Shown in pieces: positions 39,569 to 51,214 of a DNA stretch of 64,000 nt. The notes beneath the pieces were generated by a model. That model was not told the DNA's origin. It searched no databases and saw only the letters and a program-made list of their open reading frames with translations. The translations under genes and the position numbers were made by a program. How positions within the stretch are numbered: position 1 is the stretch's first letter; each line of letters begins with the position of its first letter. Source of the stretch: Xiphydria camelus (lineage: Eukaryota; Arthropoda; Insecta; Hymenoptera; Xiphydriidae); assembly GCA_963678675.1 (NCBI GenBank), contig OY783195.1, positions 13,986,505 to 14,050,504 of the forward strand. The letters are read 5' to 3'.

Positions 39569-41770
39569 TTTATAATGAAAAGCCTTTGGAGCAATGACTA
39601 ATAACTGTTTCCAATAGAATGGTAACTAATTACAGTCGTAAATGTAACTGAAAATAAGCTACATCTTTCAGCCATATTTATATTATACTAATAAAAAAAC
39701 ATATTTATATAAGATTTTTACGAACGGAAGAGGGATATCTTATCAACATGTAATGATAATAGTCACGAGCCAAACATGTTAGCTAAAAGGTTATCGGCGT
39801 CAATGTCGACATAGATCCTGCGTCATTCAACGTTATCATTGAGGTTCATACGATATCTTATTTGTGTTGTTTGAAAAATACATGTCATTGATTCATTTCA
39901 ATAAGTTTCATTTTTCATGTAATTGTAAGTACGTGTTTTGCTAAAATAATTAAAAACTGTATGAATTGTATGTAAATAAAAATATAGATATCGTTTCATA
40001 AGGCCGTTTCACTGTTTACGTCAAAACGGCCTTAAAGTTCGAGGTTTTCTAAATTAAAAAAAAAGGATACATAATAAATTAGGGATGTGTGGAAAAAGGT
40101 CATTGAGAGGTACTATTACATAAACTTAAGAAATCCAAAAACCCATTTTTATCTGTCGGTGGTGGGGGTAACTTAAAAAAAATTTTTTCCAGAATTTTTT
40201 TCGTGCCAGTTTTATAGATCGGGAAAAACCATAAAACTTTTATTTCAACTTTTTTCCCTTATCTTTCACCGTTCGGGAGTTATTCCGTGGAGAAGAAAAT
40301 CTGCATTTTTTTCAAGGGATGATTTCACCCCTTAAAACCGTAATATGGCACCAATAAAATATATTTTTGTATTACGCTTGAACTACTCTACTTGCACACG
40401 GAATGGCGGAATTTTCTGAATTTCCGGGTTCCCTAACTTCCCTTGTAAGTATTAATAGATTCACACAGAAGCAACAATTATAATTCATCATGATTAATGA
40501 ATCAATTTTTTTTAATCAATACAGGAATTAATATTATTGTAATAACGTCTTAAACACTTATCGCCACTCCTTTACCGGTTCCACACCTTGCATCCCGCTG
40601 CAACGACCATGACTTTCGATGACAATCACATTTTACCAATTTATTTTGGGTAAATGCAATGGTATCTTTGTCTGGCATTTTCTCACATGAGTTAGTGATT
40701 ATTAAATGTACATGTAAAAAAAGCCAATCTCTATACTGTAACTGAAAAAAAATTTTTTTTTGCTTATTAAGTGCATCTGGCGACCTTGTATAAGGGGAAG
40801 GGCGAGCCAGACTCACGCAATTGGAAAAAAGGGTAAAAAACACATGGATTTGTTATACTTTTTCATTCTACAAAGTTACTACATGAAAAACATCACTGGC
40901 TCTTAGACTAGAGGGGAATTAAATTTGGGACAACTCACCACAAGTGCATATAGTCCAGTCATTCTAGATCCAATTTACATGTGCATCACTAGATTAATCC
41001 CCGTCGATGAATTATGGACCAATCGAAAGGAAAAAATCTCGCGAACAATATTCCGATTTGGTAACATAACGTAGGTGACCGCGGAGTTGTTTATTTAACA
41101 AAAACGTGTCGAAATTTCGCTCTTACCGACTTAGGCGTAGCACCGTTCAATTTATATATATTCAAATATATATATTCGAATATATAATATATTCAAAAAA
41201 TTACCTTCTTGTAGAGCGCGAAATTCTCTACAAAATTGATGCGGGAAGTAACTTTCTAGAACGTACCCTTTATTTTATATAAATTTTTAAAGTTTCTTGA
41301 ACAACAACTCACGAGCAGAACAGCTGACTAGCCGCGCCACGCCTCAACACCGGGTGGCGCTGCACGCCCAATCTCAGAATTCAAATGGTAAACCCTCCGT
41401 TACTCGCCGAGCGCTGAGCTGCCGTGGTAAACGGAGCACGCTACTTACCGGCTACTTTCACATACTTTTGCACTGAACGGGAGACGAATGTAAGTGCGAC
41501 TGTATCTCGAGCGTTTGTCGGAGGTTTACTCACACAGGGCCGTACTAAGCCGCGCGCACGCACGCACGTCCCTGGCTCATTGATTTCAATGGAGAAATAA
41601 AAACCGAATATCTCTATTTCTAAACGTCAGAATGACTTCATTCATAAGGAAAAGTTATGTTTTTTTATAATCTAAAATCTGACAATATTTTTTTAAAATT
41701 GCTCGAATAATGCTCTAGCGGTCCAACTACCTTAAAGGAAGCATTTTTTTTCCAAATTTTTCTAATAGTA

Positions 41771-42595
41771 ACAAATATACCGAATCACTTAAAATCTAAA
41801 AACGGCGACACCGCGCTCATATAGCGAGTAGCGGAGGGTTAACTCACTTTGAGAAATTATATGCAATCTCTTTGCTTTAGATTAACTGTTTTTCTTTTTT
41901 GCAGGCAGTTTTTAATCATTCCATTGTTGATGTGATCAAAAATTAAATTAACAAAAGAAATATGAGAAAAAATATTTAATTTTGAGATGAAGAATAGAAA
42001 AATTGTTGAGTTGGATCAGAGTTACAAAAAAAAGCAATTACAATTTATTCTTTTCTTTTGTATAAAACTCAAAATAATACAATTAAAGGTTATTAATTTG
42101 TTTATCAAAATGAATTTGTTTATCAAATGATTACAGTTTAATGCTCTATGCGTACAAAGTTTAAAGTAATATTAATATATTATTTTACAAATATACCGAA
42201 TCACTTAAAATCTAAAATCGGCGGCACCGCGCTCATATACCGAGTAACGGAGGGTTAACTCACTTTGAAATTATATGCAATCTCTTTGCTTTAGAGATTA
42301 ACTGTTTTTCTTTATGGCAGGCAGTTTTTAATCATTCCATTGTTGATGTGATCAAAAATTAAATTAACAAAAGAAATATGAGAAAAAATATTTAATTTTG
42401 AGATGAAGAATAGAAAAATTGTTGAGTTGGATCAGAGTTACAAAAAAAAGCAATTACAATTTATTCTTTTCCTTTGTATAAAACTCAAAATAATACAATT
42501 AAAGGTTATTAATTTGTTTATCAAAATGAATTTGTTTATCAAATGATTACAGTTTAATGCTCTATGCGTACAAAGTTTAAAGTAATATTAATATA
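41771..42595. repeat. Two-copy tandem duplication, period ~414 bp
   Basis: 'CAAATATACCGAATCACTTA' at 41772 and 42187, and everything following ('CAGTTTTTAATCATTCCATT', 'GTTGAGTTGGATCAGAGTTA'), is repeated with few differences. The duplication is internal to the Academ-like element and recent. Confidence 0.85.
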
Positions 42596-42651
42596 TTTAC
42601 AGTTAAAGAGAATTGAATATAAAATTAGAAATAATGTGTACTTACAAATGT

Positions 42652-43885
42652 TTACTTTATACGGAGCTGTTTACTACAACTTGGTTCATCCAAACTTTCG
42701 GAATCATCTTGAATTGTCCTCCTGGAGTCATCAAGGTCTTCAATTGTTTCATCCTCGTACTCGGCTTCCGATCCGTGTTCCATTTGTGTAATTAAAGCTG
42801 TTTCGAAAGTGTCAAGAAGCTCAGTATCCTCTAACTTATCAGGCCTCTCGAGGGAATCAATAGAAAGGTCCACCTCTACACAATTGAGACATGATCGTCC
42901 ACGGCACCCTGAGCATATGCTTGCACACTTCAAGCCTGCCTTTTTGCAACTACAGCGTTTCTGAACAACTACCTTGACATGAACAAAAGATGATTTTCAA
43001 GATATGTCTGGAGCTGGTGGTTGTCTGGTCATCACCGGGAAGAATACTCCATTCTTCAGTTCCCAACCCCAATTACTTGGATCGATTTCATCATTGCCCA
43101 GCCATTTTTGCATCTGGAAGTACACACGCCAGACATGTTCTTCTATTGCACCGGGTGTTGGAGGAAGCTGTGCCAGTTTTACTGACGTTGTCATACGTGT
43201 AGCGGAACTTTTGAAACGTTCATATCGGAACTTGTTGATGGAAGTTTGCTGTTTACTAGCACCATATAAAGCTAATGTCAAACGTTCACCTGCAGTCTTG
43301 ATGTCGCCCCTGGATGATCGTGGGTTACTGAAGATGTCTACATCGGTCTTTAGTTGACTGCTTTTCACCAAAACTTTGAAGATCAACTTCTTCCCTTTTT
43401 GGTAAATTTCACTGGTCGTGACACACCCAGTGAAGGCGTGACTGAACAGTACAATTTCTCACAAGTGATGATGCTTCATTGTTGAATACACCTTGGTAGA
43501 GCTTTCCCCGTGCCCTCCTTAACGAAATAGATGTCTCGATCTCCTGGAGTCAAGGTCGTGAGCAGTACCAAAAGGTCTACATCTTGACCAATAACCGGTA
43601 CTTTATCGATGTTGTCCAATTGCTGAATGGCAGTTACAGCAATCAATCGATCAGCATCTTCAGGTGCTTGTAGAACTGAGATCCCAGCAGAGATTAACTC
43701 AGTACTGAGGAATTCAATCAACCTGTCCTTATTTTTATCATTTGATACAAACTTCGATTAATTAACTTTGACAAGCATATCTCTTTTGAACCTGATTTCC
43801 ACACTTCTATTGTTTCTTGACCGTCTGAATCTCTCATACGATTTAATTCCAAGATGTTCTTCCTTGTAGCCGTCGAAAATCACTA
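42652..43885 (-). pseudogene. XPG/FEN1-like nuclease (PIN fold) of an Academ-type transposon, decayed
   Basis: Reading from the right, the frame at about 43880 gives AIVIFDGYKEEHLGIKSYER. A stop falls near 43758. Then come LIEFLSTELISAGISVLQ, APEDADRLIAVTAI and PVIGQDVDLLVLL, matching the XPG-I region with its acidic residues. A break near 43450 follows, then LAQLPPTPGAIEEHVWRVYF, WGWELKNGVFFPV and finally a Cys-rich tail (CASICSGCRGRSCLNC). Several stops and frameshifts separate these parts. Nucleases of this type are known from AcademX transposons. The rest of the transposase is missing. Confidence 0.7.
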
Positions 43886-44979
43886 TAGCGTTCACTCCAT
43901 AATGTGTTCACGCGCTATATGAGCGCGGCGCCGCCGTTTTTAGATTTTTTGTCACTCAGTGTCAAATACTCGGTTTCATGGGCGTCCTCGAAGCATGTGA
44001 AATCATCTTTCACACACCAATTCGTGAAAAGTTTCGCAGTGCGTGAAATAACCTGCGCAGTGCGTGAAATCGTTAACCTCGTATTTGACACTAAGGGCCG
44101 GTTTTACCAACAGGTTTAAAACGCGGTATAACGCTATACTGAGAATAACCATAAGGCTTATTGCTGGTTATTCTCAGTATAGCGCTATACCGCGTTTATA
44201 CCGTGTTGGTAAAACCGGCCCTTAGTGACAAAAAATAGAATTCATTATTCGGTTGTTTCACGCCATTTTAACGAGTGTGATTGCCGTACTCGCTTCGCTC
44301 GTGCGGCAAACTTCACACTCGTTAGAAACGGCGCTTCACGCTTTTATAACGAAAATAACTATTAAGTGATTCTGTATATTTGTTACTATTAGAAAAATTT
44401 GGAAAAAAATGCTTCCTTTAAGGTAGTTGGACCGCTAGAGCACTATTCGAGCAATTTTTAAAAAATATTGTCAGATTTTAGATTATAAAAAAACTGATAA
44501 TTTTTCCTTATGAATGTCATTCTGACGTTTAGAAATAGAGATATTCGGTTTTTATTTCTCCATTGAAATCAATGAGAGACAGGGACGTGCGTGCATGCGC
44601 GCGACGTAGGACGGCCCTGTGCGAGTAGATCTCCGACAAACACTCGAGTACATACATTCGTCGTCTCCCGTTCAGTGCAAAAGTATGTGAAAGTAGCCGG
44701 GGTAAGTAGCGTGCTTCGTTTACCACGGCAGCTCAGCGCTCGGCGAGTAACGGAGGGTTTACCATTTGAATTCTGAGATTGGGCGTGCAGCGCCACCCGA
44801 TGTTGAGGCGTGGCGTGGCTAGTCAGCTGTTCTGCTCGTGAGTTGTTGTTCAAGAAACTTTAAAAATTTATATAAAATAAAGGACACGTCCTAGAGAGTT
44901 ACTTCCCACATCAATTTTGTAGAGAATTTCGCGCTCTACAAGATGGTAATTTTTTGAATATATTATATATTCGAATATA

Positions 44980-45792
44980 CCGCATGTCCTATGGCCAACC
45001 GCGCAGGTGAGCTGCGACCTGAATTCTTGACTTCAGCAGTATTTATGGTACAGTTAGACTGGGCTTCAGACGAGTGCGCTGCATAAGAACGAAAAGTGTC
45101 GACTGCTCTTCTAATAGCTATCAATTCGGGAGATCGAAGCGTTTCGTGTAACCTCAAAATCGTAAAGTTTTGAATTAGTAGTGAATAATTTGTAGAAGTG
45201 ATGAGAAATAATCATAAATAATCTTCCGAATTGTGACAGCCATCGGGAAATCAGACGACGCTTTTCGCTCTTACGCTGCGTTCTTACGAAAAGTGTGAAA
45301 CGTCTGATCTCCCGATGGCTATCAATTCGGGAGATCGAAGTCTAAGCTCGAAATCGTGAATCTTTGAATAAATGGTAAGTAATGTTCAGAAGTGAGAGTT
45401 AACAATCATTCGGGTTTTTTCGATGTCCAACCGAATTACACGCCTCATGCCTATTTGTTTCAGAAATTATTTCCGCGCTAGCACCGCGCGTGTCCAGGAA
45501 GTAGTTTTACGAAGTGGCGTGAGCGATACCTAAGGTGTCAATTCGGAAGATTATTTATGATTATTTCTCATCACTTCTACAAATTATTCACTACTAATTC
45601 AAAACTTTACGATTTTGAGGTTACACGAAACGCTTCGATCTCCCGAATTGACAGCTATTAGAAGAGCAGTCGACACTTTTCGTTCTTATGCAGCGCACTC
45701 GTCTGAAGCCCACTCTAACTGTACCATAAATACTGCCGAAGTCAAGAATTCAGGTCGCAGCTCACCTGCGCGGTTGGCCATAGGACATGCGG
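44980..45792. mobile_element. 813-bp palindromic element inside the Academ right arm
   Basis: CCGCATGTCCTATGGCCAAC at the left and its inverse at the right end two arms of ~260 bases or more. Mirror frames beginning MRLHETLRSPEL on opposite strands only reflect the symmetry. Flanking TATA is shared with the next element. Internal phrases (TCGGGAGATCGAAG) relate it to the arms of the 8-23 kb palindrome. Confidence 0.8.
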
Positions 45793-45796
45793 TATA

Positions 45797-46633
45797 CAGT
45801 ATGACATTTTGAAAACTTGCCACCCCAATATCTCAGTTTTGGCAGTGGAGAGGGGGAACCAAAATTACATAATCGGAGACGCACCCCCTCCAACCCCCTT
45901 ACGGGTAGCCACTCCAACTTTGTAATCTTAAATAGCAACCTCCCATGTGTGATAAAACGTTGGAAAGCTCTTTAAAAATGCTTTACAACACCAAATTTTG
46001 GTACCTTTCGATGAGTAGTTTTCGCGCAAGTCGAGAAAGAAACTGCTAGAAGTAAGTTCTGTCAATTTATTTATTAAAGGTCAATTACGTTACAATAAAT
46101 TTTTGAAATTATTTTCATTGATTTTTCGAACTTTTTCAAATGTTCTTGAAATTTTGCGACATTCTTGCGTAATTCTCTATTTCAGTTGATTAATGCTTGC
46201 TGGTTGAGATTGAAAAACAACAGATTTCAGATGTCCCCATAAGAAGAAACCGTAGGGAGTAAGATCAGGTGATGGAAATTACTTCGAAAATTTATTGTAA
46301 CGTAATTGACCTTTAATAAATAAATTGACAGAACCTACTTGTAGCAGTTTCATTCTCGATTTGCGCGAAAACTACTCATCGAAAGGTACCAAAATTTGGT
46401 GTTGTTGTAAAGCATTTTTAAAGAGCTTTCCAATGTTGTATCACACATGGGGGGTTGCTATTTAAGATTACAAAGTTGGGGGGGGCTACCCCTAAGGGGG
46501 TTGGAGGGGGTGCATCTCCGATTATGTCATTTTGGTTGCCCCTCTCCACTGTCGAAACCGTATTTTATTTTTTTTAGAAAATCTCTGTAACCTTCTGAAA
46601 TATTGGGGTGGAAAGTTTTCAAAATGTCACCCT
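45797..46633. mobile_element. 837-bp TA-flanked palindromic mariner-like element
   Basis: The ends CAGTATGACATTTTGAAAAC and inverse GTTTTCAAAATGTCACCCTG are flanked by TA on both sides. The arms contain CCCCCTCCAACCCCCTTA and its complement and extend ~250-300 bases. The centre encodes the end of a Tc1/mariner transposase. Confidence 0.8.
46085..46282 (-). pseudogene. Tc1/mariner-type transposase, C-terminal fragment
   Basis: The minus strand reads SPDLTPYGFFLWGHLKSVVF, the region carrying the third catalytic acidic residue in insect mariner-like transposases, followed by ~45 residues of the helical C-terminus with an in-frame TAG. The first two catalytic residues and the DNA-binding domain are gone. 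It lies in the spacer of a foldback element, which is probably a deletion derivative of its own autonomous parent. Confidence 0.7.
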
Positions 46634-47058
46634 GTATATTTGAATATATATAAATTGAACGGTGCTACGCCTAAGTCGGTAAGAGAGAAATTTCGCAACG
46701 TTTTTGTTAAATAAACAACTCCGCGGTCACCAACGTTATGTTACCACATCGGAATATTGTTCGCGAGATTTTTTCCTTTCGATTGGTGCATAATTCATCG
46801 ACAGGGGATTAATCTAGTGAAGAAAATCTAAAATGACTGGACTAATACTTCTATATGTATATGTCGCAGGCAAATAGCAACTTTAGGCAGATAGTATCTG
46901 CCTAGGCAAATACTAACTGCCTGGACAAATAGCTTTATTATGTTTATTTCTGATTAAACACCATTTGCCTAGGCAAATAGTATCTGCCGGAACCGTTGTT
47001 AGGCAAATAGTATCTAGTCTATTTCAGTTCAATAATTTGTGGCTATGTGCATATTATA

Positions 47059-47411
47059 GGCCCGTTGCACACGTCCGTCTTTTAACCGTGCGGTACCGCT
47101 GCGGCGCCGGAATTGCGGTCGGTGATACCATAGATAGATTGTGTGTAGCGCTGCACACACACCTCCGGTGACGTTGCGGCGCCGTGCGTTCCTCTTGCGG
47201 CAGTCTTTCGCCGCAGTTCCCCACGACACCGCAATGATACCGCACACGCACCTCTGGCTTCTCAGTACTTTCCCGTCTATAGAGTGCATTGAATTGCTGC
47301 GGCAACGCAGCGGCACCGTAACGACGTGTGCACCGGGAGTGATATCACCAACCGCAATTCCGGCACCGCAGCGGTACCGCACGGTTAAAAGACGGACGTG
47401 TGCAGCGGGCC
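47059..47411. mobile_element. 353-bp MITE, ATA-flanked
   Basis: GGCCCGTTGCACACGTCCGT at the left and its near-inverse at the right form ~65-base TIRs containing CGGTACCGC words. ATA lies at 47056-47058 and 47412-47414. The G+C-rich interior produces mirror open frames on both strands that are not genes. Confidence 0.8.
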
Positions 47412-47584
47412 ATAAGTAGTTGCTCCTCAGATAAACTTCAGTATTTCAGTAATTTATTAGGTGTGGGTTTGATAATTGTAGATGGATGTTTGTTTATGTT
47501 ATCCAGTGCGGGAAATTTCTAATTCCTAATCAAGCCTTTATGTCGTAGGCAAATGGTCGTTTCAGACAAATAGCTTTGCCTAGG

Positions 47585-47960
47585 AAAATAGCTCTTGTGG
47601 CTTCGCTCGCTCCTCCGACTCTAATCTAACTTAACCCAGTCCAATGCATTAAAATATAAATAAATTAGATTTGGTAAGATTAGGTTAGGTTAGGTTAGGC
47701 TTGAATCGGCGGAGCGAGCGAAGCGAGCGGAGCCACAAAAGTTATTTGCAGGCAAATAGCTTTGCCTAGGAAAATATCTCTTGGGGCTTCGCTCGCTCCG
47801 CCCGCTCCGCCCGCTCCGCCCGCTCCGCCGACCCTAACCTAACCTAACCCAGTCTAACGCATTAAAATATTAATAAATTAGATTTGATAAGATTAGGTTA
47901 GATTAGGTTAGGCTTGAATCGGCGGAGCGAGCGAAGCGAGCGGAGCCACAAAAGTTATTT
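47585..47960. repeat. Two-copy ~185-bp tandem repeat with TTAGG runs
   Basis: Each copy starts AGCTTTGCCTAGGAAAATA, has CTTCGCTCGCTCC and its inverse GGAGCGAGCGAAG, and carries a TTAGG run (four perfect units in the first copy at about 47685-47704) plus CCTAA on the other side. TTAGG is the canonical insect telomeric unit. Here it is interstitial. Confidence 0.75.
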
Positions 47961-48314
47961 GCCTGAAATGTGACCATTTGCCTAACCAACCGCTCGCATG
48001 TTTTAGGAATAATTTGAAAAAATCTTGTATGCAACACGTTAGGAAATGCATTCTGTGTAACTCGTGTGATAGATATTGCAATAATCTCACTCGTTACGCA
48101 AAATGAGGCATTTCCTAACTAGTTATATAAATAACTAATCTCTATATGCTATATGCCTCAAGAACATTTAGGCAGATACTGTTTGACTAGGTAAATAGTA
48201 TCTGCCTAGTCATTTAGGAATGAATTATAAAGAAAAGCTATTTGCCCAGGCAGTTAGTATTTGCCTAGGCAGATACTATCTGCCTAAAGTTACTATTTGC
48301 CTGCGACATATGTC

Positions 48315-49195
48315 GCTCCAGTCTTGTGCATCGACATTTATCCAATATGAAGTGTATGTGTATCTTTATCGTTTACTATCCATGTCTCTGAGCATTTACT
48401 ATCTTTCTGTTAGGTTATCCGTTGATTCAAATTTTACTACGTCCCTTCATAAATGTAACGTTGAAGTGTGAAAAACATTGTGAAACTTATTAAAAACGTG
48501 TATCAGAAACACTTAAATATTGTATAATGTTATAACAGGTAGGTATAAGAACTTTTAAGTTTATCATATTGTTCAAGAGCCTCGATAGAGGATTAAAGAA
48601 AGCGTAGCGCCCGCCATGAGACTCAAAGAGAAACTATATACAGAGCGATTTCGAGGATAGTAATCATAGGGCGGTATGCTATGTAGTGCTTCGTAGACTG
48701 TAGGCCCAAGGATACTCTATGATTGGCTGCGACGATATGCAGCGCCCGGCAAATACTTTAAAAGAAGATCTTTAGTGTCTGATTCAGGTGATCAGACACT
48801 ATGGATTTTCTCCCGAAACGTTTGGTGGACACTGCTTGTACGTCGTAAAAACTAATCATAGAAATGTAGACTGTATTCAGCAGCACTTGATCGCATATAG
48901 TCTATAAAGCTCTATGTAGAATATTTTTTCCTATGACTATCATCCTGAGAATTACTCTATATATTCCGCGTATAGTTTGTACCTGTAATGAGGTCTTTAA
49001 TTCTCAGTAATTAAGACGTTTCGGATTACGAAATTAATATCATATTATATATATAATTGAGGGACCAGCGCTTTCAATCAAATTTATGTACAATAGAATT
49101 GAATCGGTAAATGGGTTTGAGTATATCTGTCCGCTGTGGATTTAGTCAAGGAACTTGGATAGAGGTCAATATAGTTGAGCGATACGTGAGAATTT
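48315..49195. other. Non-coding, no recognised element
   Basis: No domain-bearing frame. Short repeats only, with a TATATATAATTGAGGG stretch at about 49048. Confidence 0.35.
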
Positions 49196-49199
49196 TACA

Positions 49200-49840
49200 G
49201 AGACTACTTGCACACCGGTCAAGTTATCAGTGCGAGTGAACAAAAAAGTTACTGCCGCAAGAATAAATATAAAATTACGTAAAGAAACGTAATCACAGTG
49301 AAAAATGGCTATATTTCTTTACATAATTTTATATTGAACCTCGCGGCAGTAACACTTTCGTTCACTCGTACTGAAAGCTTAACCGACGTGCCATCTAGTG
49401 GAGTAAATAACAGATGGATATTTAAAAATTTGTATCGAGTTTTTCGTGAAGGTACACCTATCATCAATGATTCTGATCGACCCGCTTTAGGTCACGATAC
49501 TTTATCGAGTCGACTGTAGCTAAATAGTATAAGCGAATCTTCTTATCTTGCTACGAGAGACCAATCAAATTTAGCCTTCATGGCGAAACACTAAGATTCA
49601 CTCGAGTGTTTCAGTTACAGTCGACTGGATATAAATACTGTCACTCTTAAAACGGATCGATCAGAATCATTGACGCTAGGTGTACACCTACGACTAATGA
49701 TTCTGACCGACCCACTTTGGGTGACAGTACTTTATCACGTCGACTGTAGCTAAATAATATGAGCGAATTTTATTGTTTTGCCATAAGAGCTAAACTTGAT
49801 TGGTCCTTCGTAGTAAGAGAAGGAGCTTCGCTCATACCAT
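49200..49840. repeat. Hairpin plus duplicated ~110-bp unit
   Basis: 49225-49300 and 49320-49395 are inverted around AAAAATGGCTATATT. The unit GGTACACCTA...ATTCTGATCGACCCGCTT...GTCGACTGTAGCTAAATA at 49452 recurs at 49680 in direct orientation and partly inverted between them (about 49625-49690). It is a rearranged repeat without coding content. Confidence 0.55.
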
Positions 49841-49849
49841 TTACCCAGA

Positions 49850-50660
49850 TAGCAATGGTGCGTCGCACGTAGGATGCACGACGTGCGGTCTCATCCGTGC
49901 GCTCTACTACGCACTCAAAAAGAAGTCACGCGTGAGTTTTGAGCGCACGCGATGAGACTTAAGTGCTTTCTATAAATTAGTCATTTTGATCGTTGTTGCA
50001 ATATGCAGTGCCACTCTCTTTTATGTAGAATTAATTCAAAAAGATCATCTCCACTACAGGCTTAAATGAAATTCCCCCATTTTCTGCTTTATAAATAGTA
50101 CATATTAATTACGTAATTGTTTTTGGTATCAATGAAAACTCAGACATCCAATTATAAAGTCATGAAGTCCTATTTTAACACTATATGCTCGTTTCGTTGA
50201 ATCCAGTGAATCTGAGTGAATCGCAATAGTGCAACACAACAATTATTAAAGTGCATCGTGGTGTTTTTCCAAACATCCGACTCCGGCACAAAAACAGGTA
50301 AACGCTTTATAGGTTTATTGACACTGATTTTCATTTGTTTAAACATAACAACTAACATTGATTTTATCGCATATCTGATTCTAACCTCAAATCGTGAGAA
50401 AGGTAAACATTCCATGAATATGTTGTTCAATGAAAAATTGATTCTCCAAACTCGTTTTTCAATTCTAAACTTTGAAGTTTTTACTTTTTTATATTAGAAA
50501 AATAACTTAATAACATAAATAACATAACATTTTTTGATTGAAATAGCGCATTAAATATGTGCATTAAATATAGGGAATGGCTATTTGCACACATTCGTGT
50601 CACTCGTGACTAGATAAAAAATCGAGGTTTCGAAAAAAAAAACGCAGTTTTTTTTATCGC
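49850..50660. other. Upstream region of the DUF4806-like gene
   Basis: Possible donors CAG|GTAAAC at about 50296 and AAAG|GTAAAC at about 50402 end short open stretches that could be upstream exons, but I cannot identify the protein they would encode. Confidence 0.25.
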
Positions 50661-50662
50661 AG

Positions 50663-51212
50663 ATCAAGCATTTTATAAGCCTGGGAGAGTCGACTGCCAG
50701 GGAGTTCCTGAGCTGTTCGATGAAGCAGGTAATGACAGATGAGTTTGTCACATCTCAATTAACGTGGGATGGCTCAAAAGGAAAAATCGAATTCAGAAAA
50801 ACAAAAATATGCAACACGCTGTACAGTAAGTATAGGTACTCGATTACCGGAAAAAAACTGCCAATGAAAAACAATATAATAATAGTTCTTTTGAATTCCA
50901 GTTGCTGCTAAGAAGTGCCCTTTCGAAGGGCCGAAAGATAAAGCTGCTTTCAAAAATGATATGAAAGAAATTTTAAGGGCGACAAAACAGAGACACAAAA
51001 ATGCTGGGGGGAGAAATTCTGACAAGAAACAGAATAAGACTTTGCCGGGATTGGAAACGGAGGACGAAATCGCTGCAAAAACTGACGAGCTAAAACAAAC
51101 ACTTGGCATCACCGAAGAAAATGTCGATGAACTTTCGGACGTTGGGAGCGATGGCCAAGAATCTAATGAGGATAAAAGCGAAGGGATCGACGAAGAGAGT
51201 GACTTTGAATAA
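50663..51212 (+). CDS. 3' end of a spliced gene resembling DUF4806 proteins (two exons)
   Basis: Exon a starts after acceptor TTTTTTTATCGCAG at 50663 and ends at 50825 before GTAAGTA. Exon b starts at 50902 after TTGAATTCCAG and ends at TAA 51212. The junction keeps the frame. The ~157 residues seen have an LGESTAREFLSCSMKQVMTD, LTWDGSKGKIEF and KNDMKEILRATKQRHKNA pattern. This resembles the C-terminal DUF4806 domain found in many insect proteins, often transposon-associated. A long acidic tail (ENVDELSDVGSDGQESNEDK) follows. The 5' exons were not found. It is intact as far as visible. Confidence 0.55.
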
Positions 51213-51214
51213 AC

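Larger units (their letters stand above)
37556..40919. mobile_element. 3.4-kb DNA transposon with ~0.9-kb inverted arms
   Basis: Arms 37577-37933 plus 38842-39140 and about 40240-40905 are reverse complements. Examples are 'AATACTTACAAGGGAAGTTA' (38938) against its inverse near 40436, and the 'CATGTACATTT'/'AAATGTACATG' pair at 37769 and 40706. The left arm is split by the Harbinger insertion at 37934-38838. The middle holds one minus-strand ORF. Outer edges are approximate. Confidence 0.75.
40951..46844. mobile_element. Academ-like (AcademX) transposon with long inverted arms
   Basis: The ends TAGTCCAGTCATTCTAGAT and inverse ATCTAAAATGACTGGACTA are followed inward by ~900-base arms (left to about 41820; right about 43930-44979 plus 46634-46844). 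The right arm is split by two abutting palindromes. The central minus-strand gene relic encodes an XPG-type nuclease region. The Academ superfamily includes a lineage (AcademX) that carries an XPG nuclease, which is why I assign it there; the DDE part was not identified. Confidence 0.6.
46859..48311. mobile_element. 1.45-kb TIR element with AGGCAAATAG iterons
   Basis: ATATGTCGCAGGCAAATAG at 46859 is mirrored by CTATTTGCCTGCGACATAT ending 48311. Within ~130 bases of each end the words AGGCAAATA, AGGCAGATA and CTGCCTAGGC occur repeatedly in both orientations. No transposase is encoded. The interior holds a nested MITE and a tandem duplication. Confidence 0.8.

Noticed and set aside
39071..40320. 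Possible second gene in the right arm around 40240-40330
   Set aside because: This is the inverted-arm copy of the 3' end of the 39071-39568 ORF, not a separate gene.
44963..45812. Pair of near-identical ~65-codon ORFs on opposite strands
   Set aside because: They are the two arms of one palindromic element.
47029..47419. G+C-rich open frames of 92-117 codons on both strands
   Set aside because: They fall in the TIRs and body of a 353-bp MITE, whose symmetry produces them.
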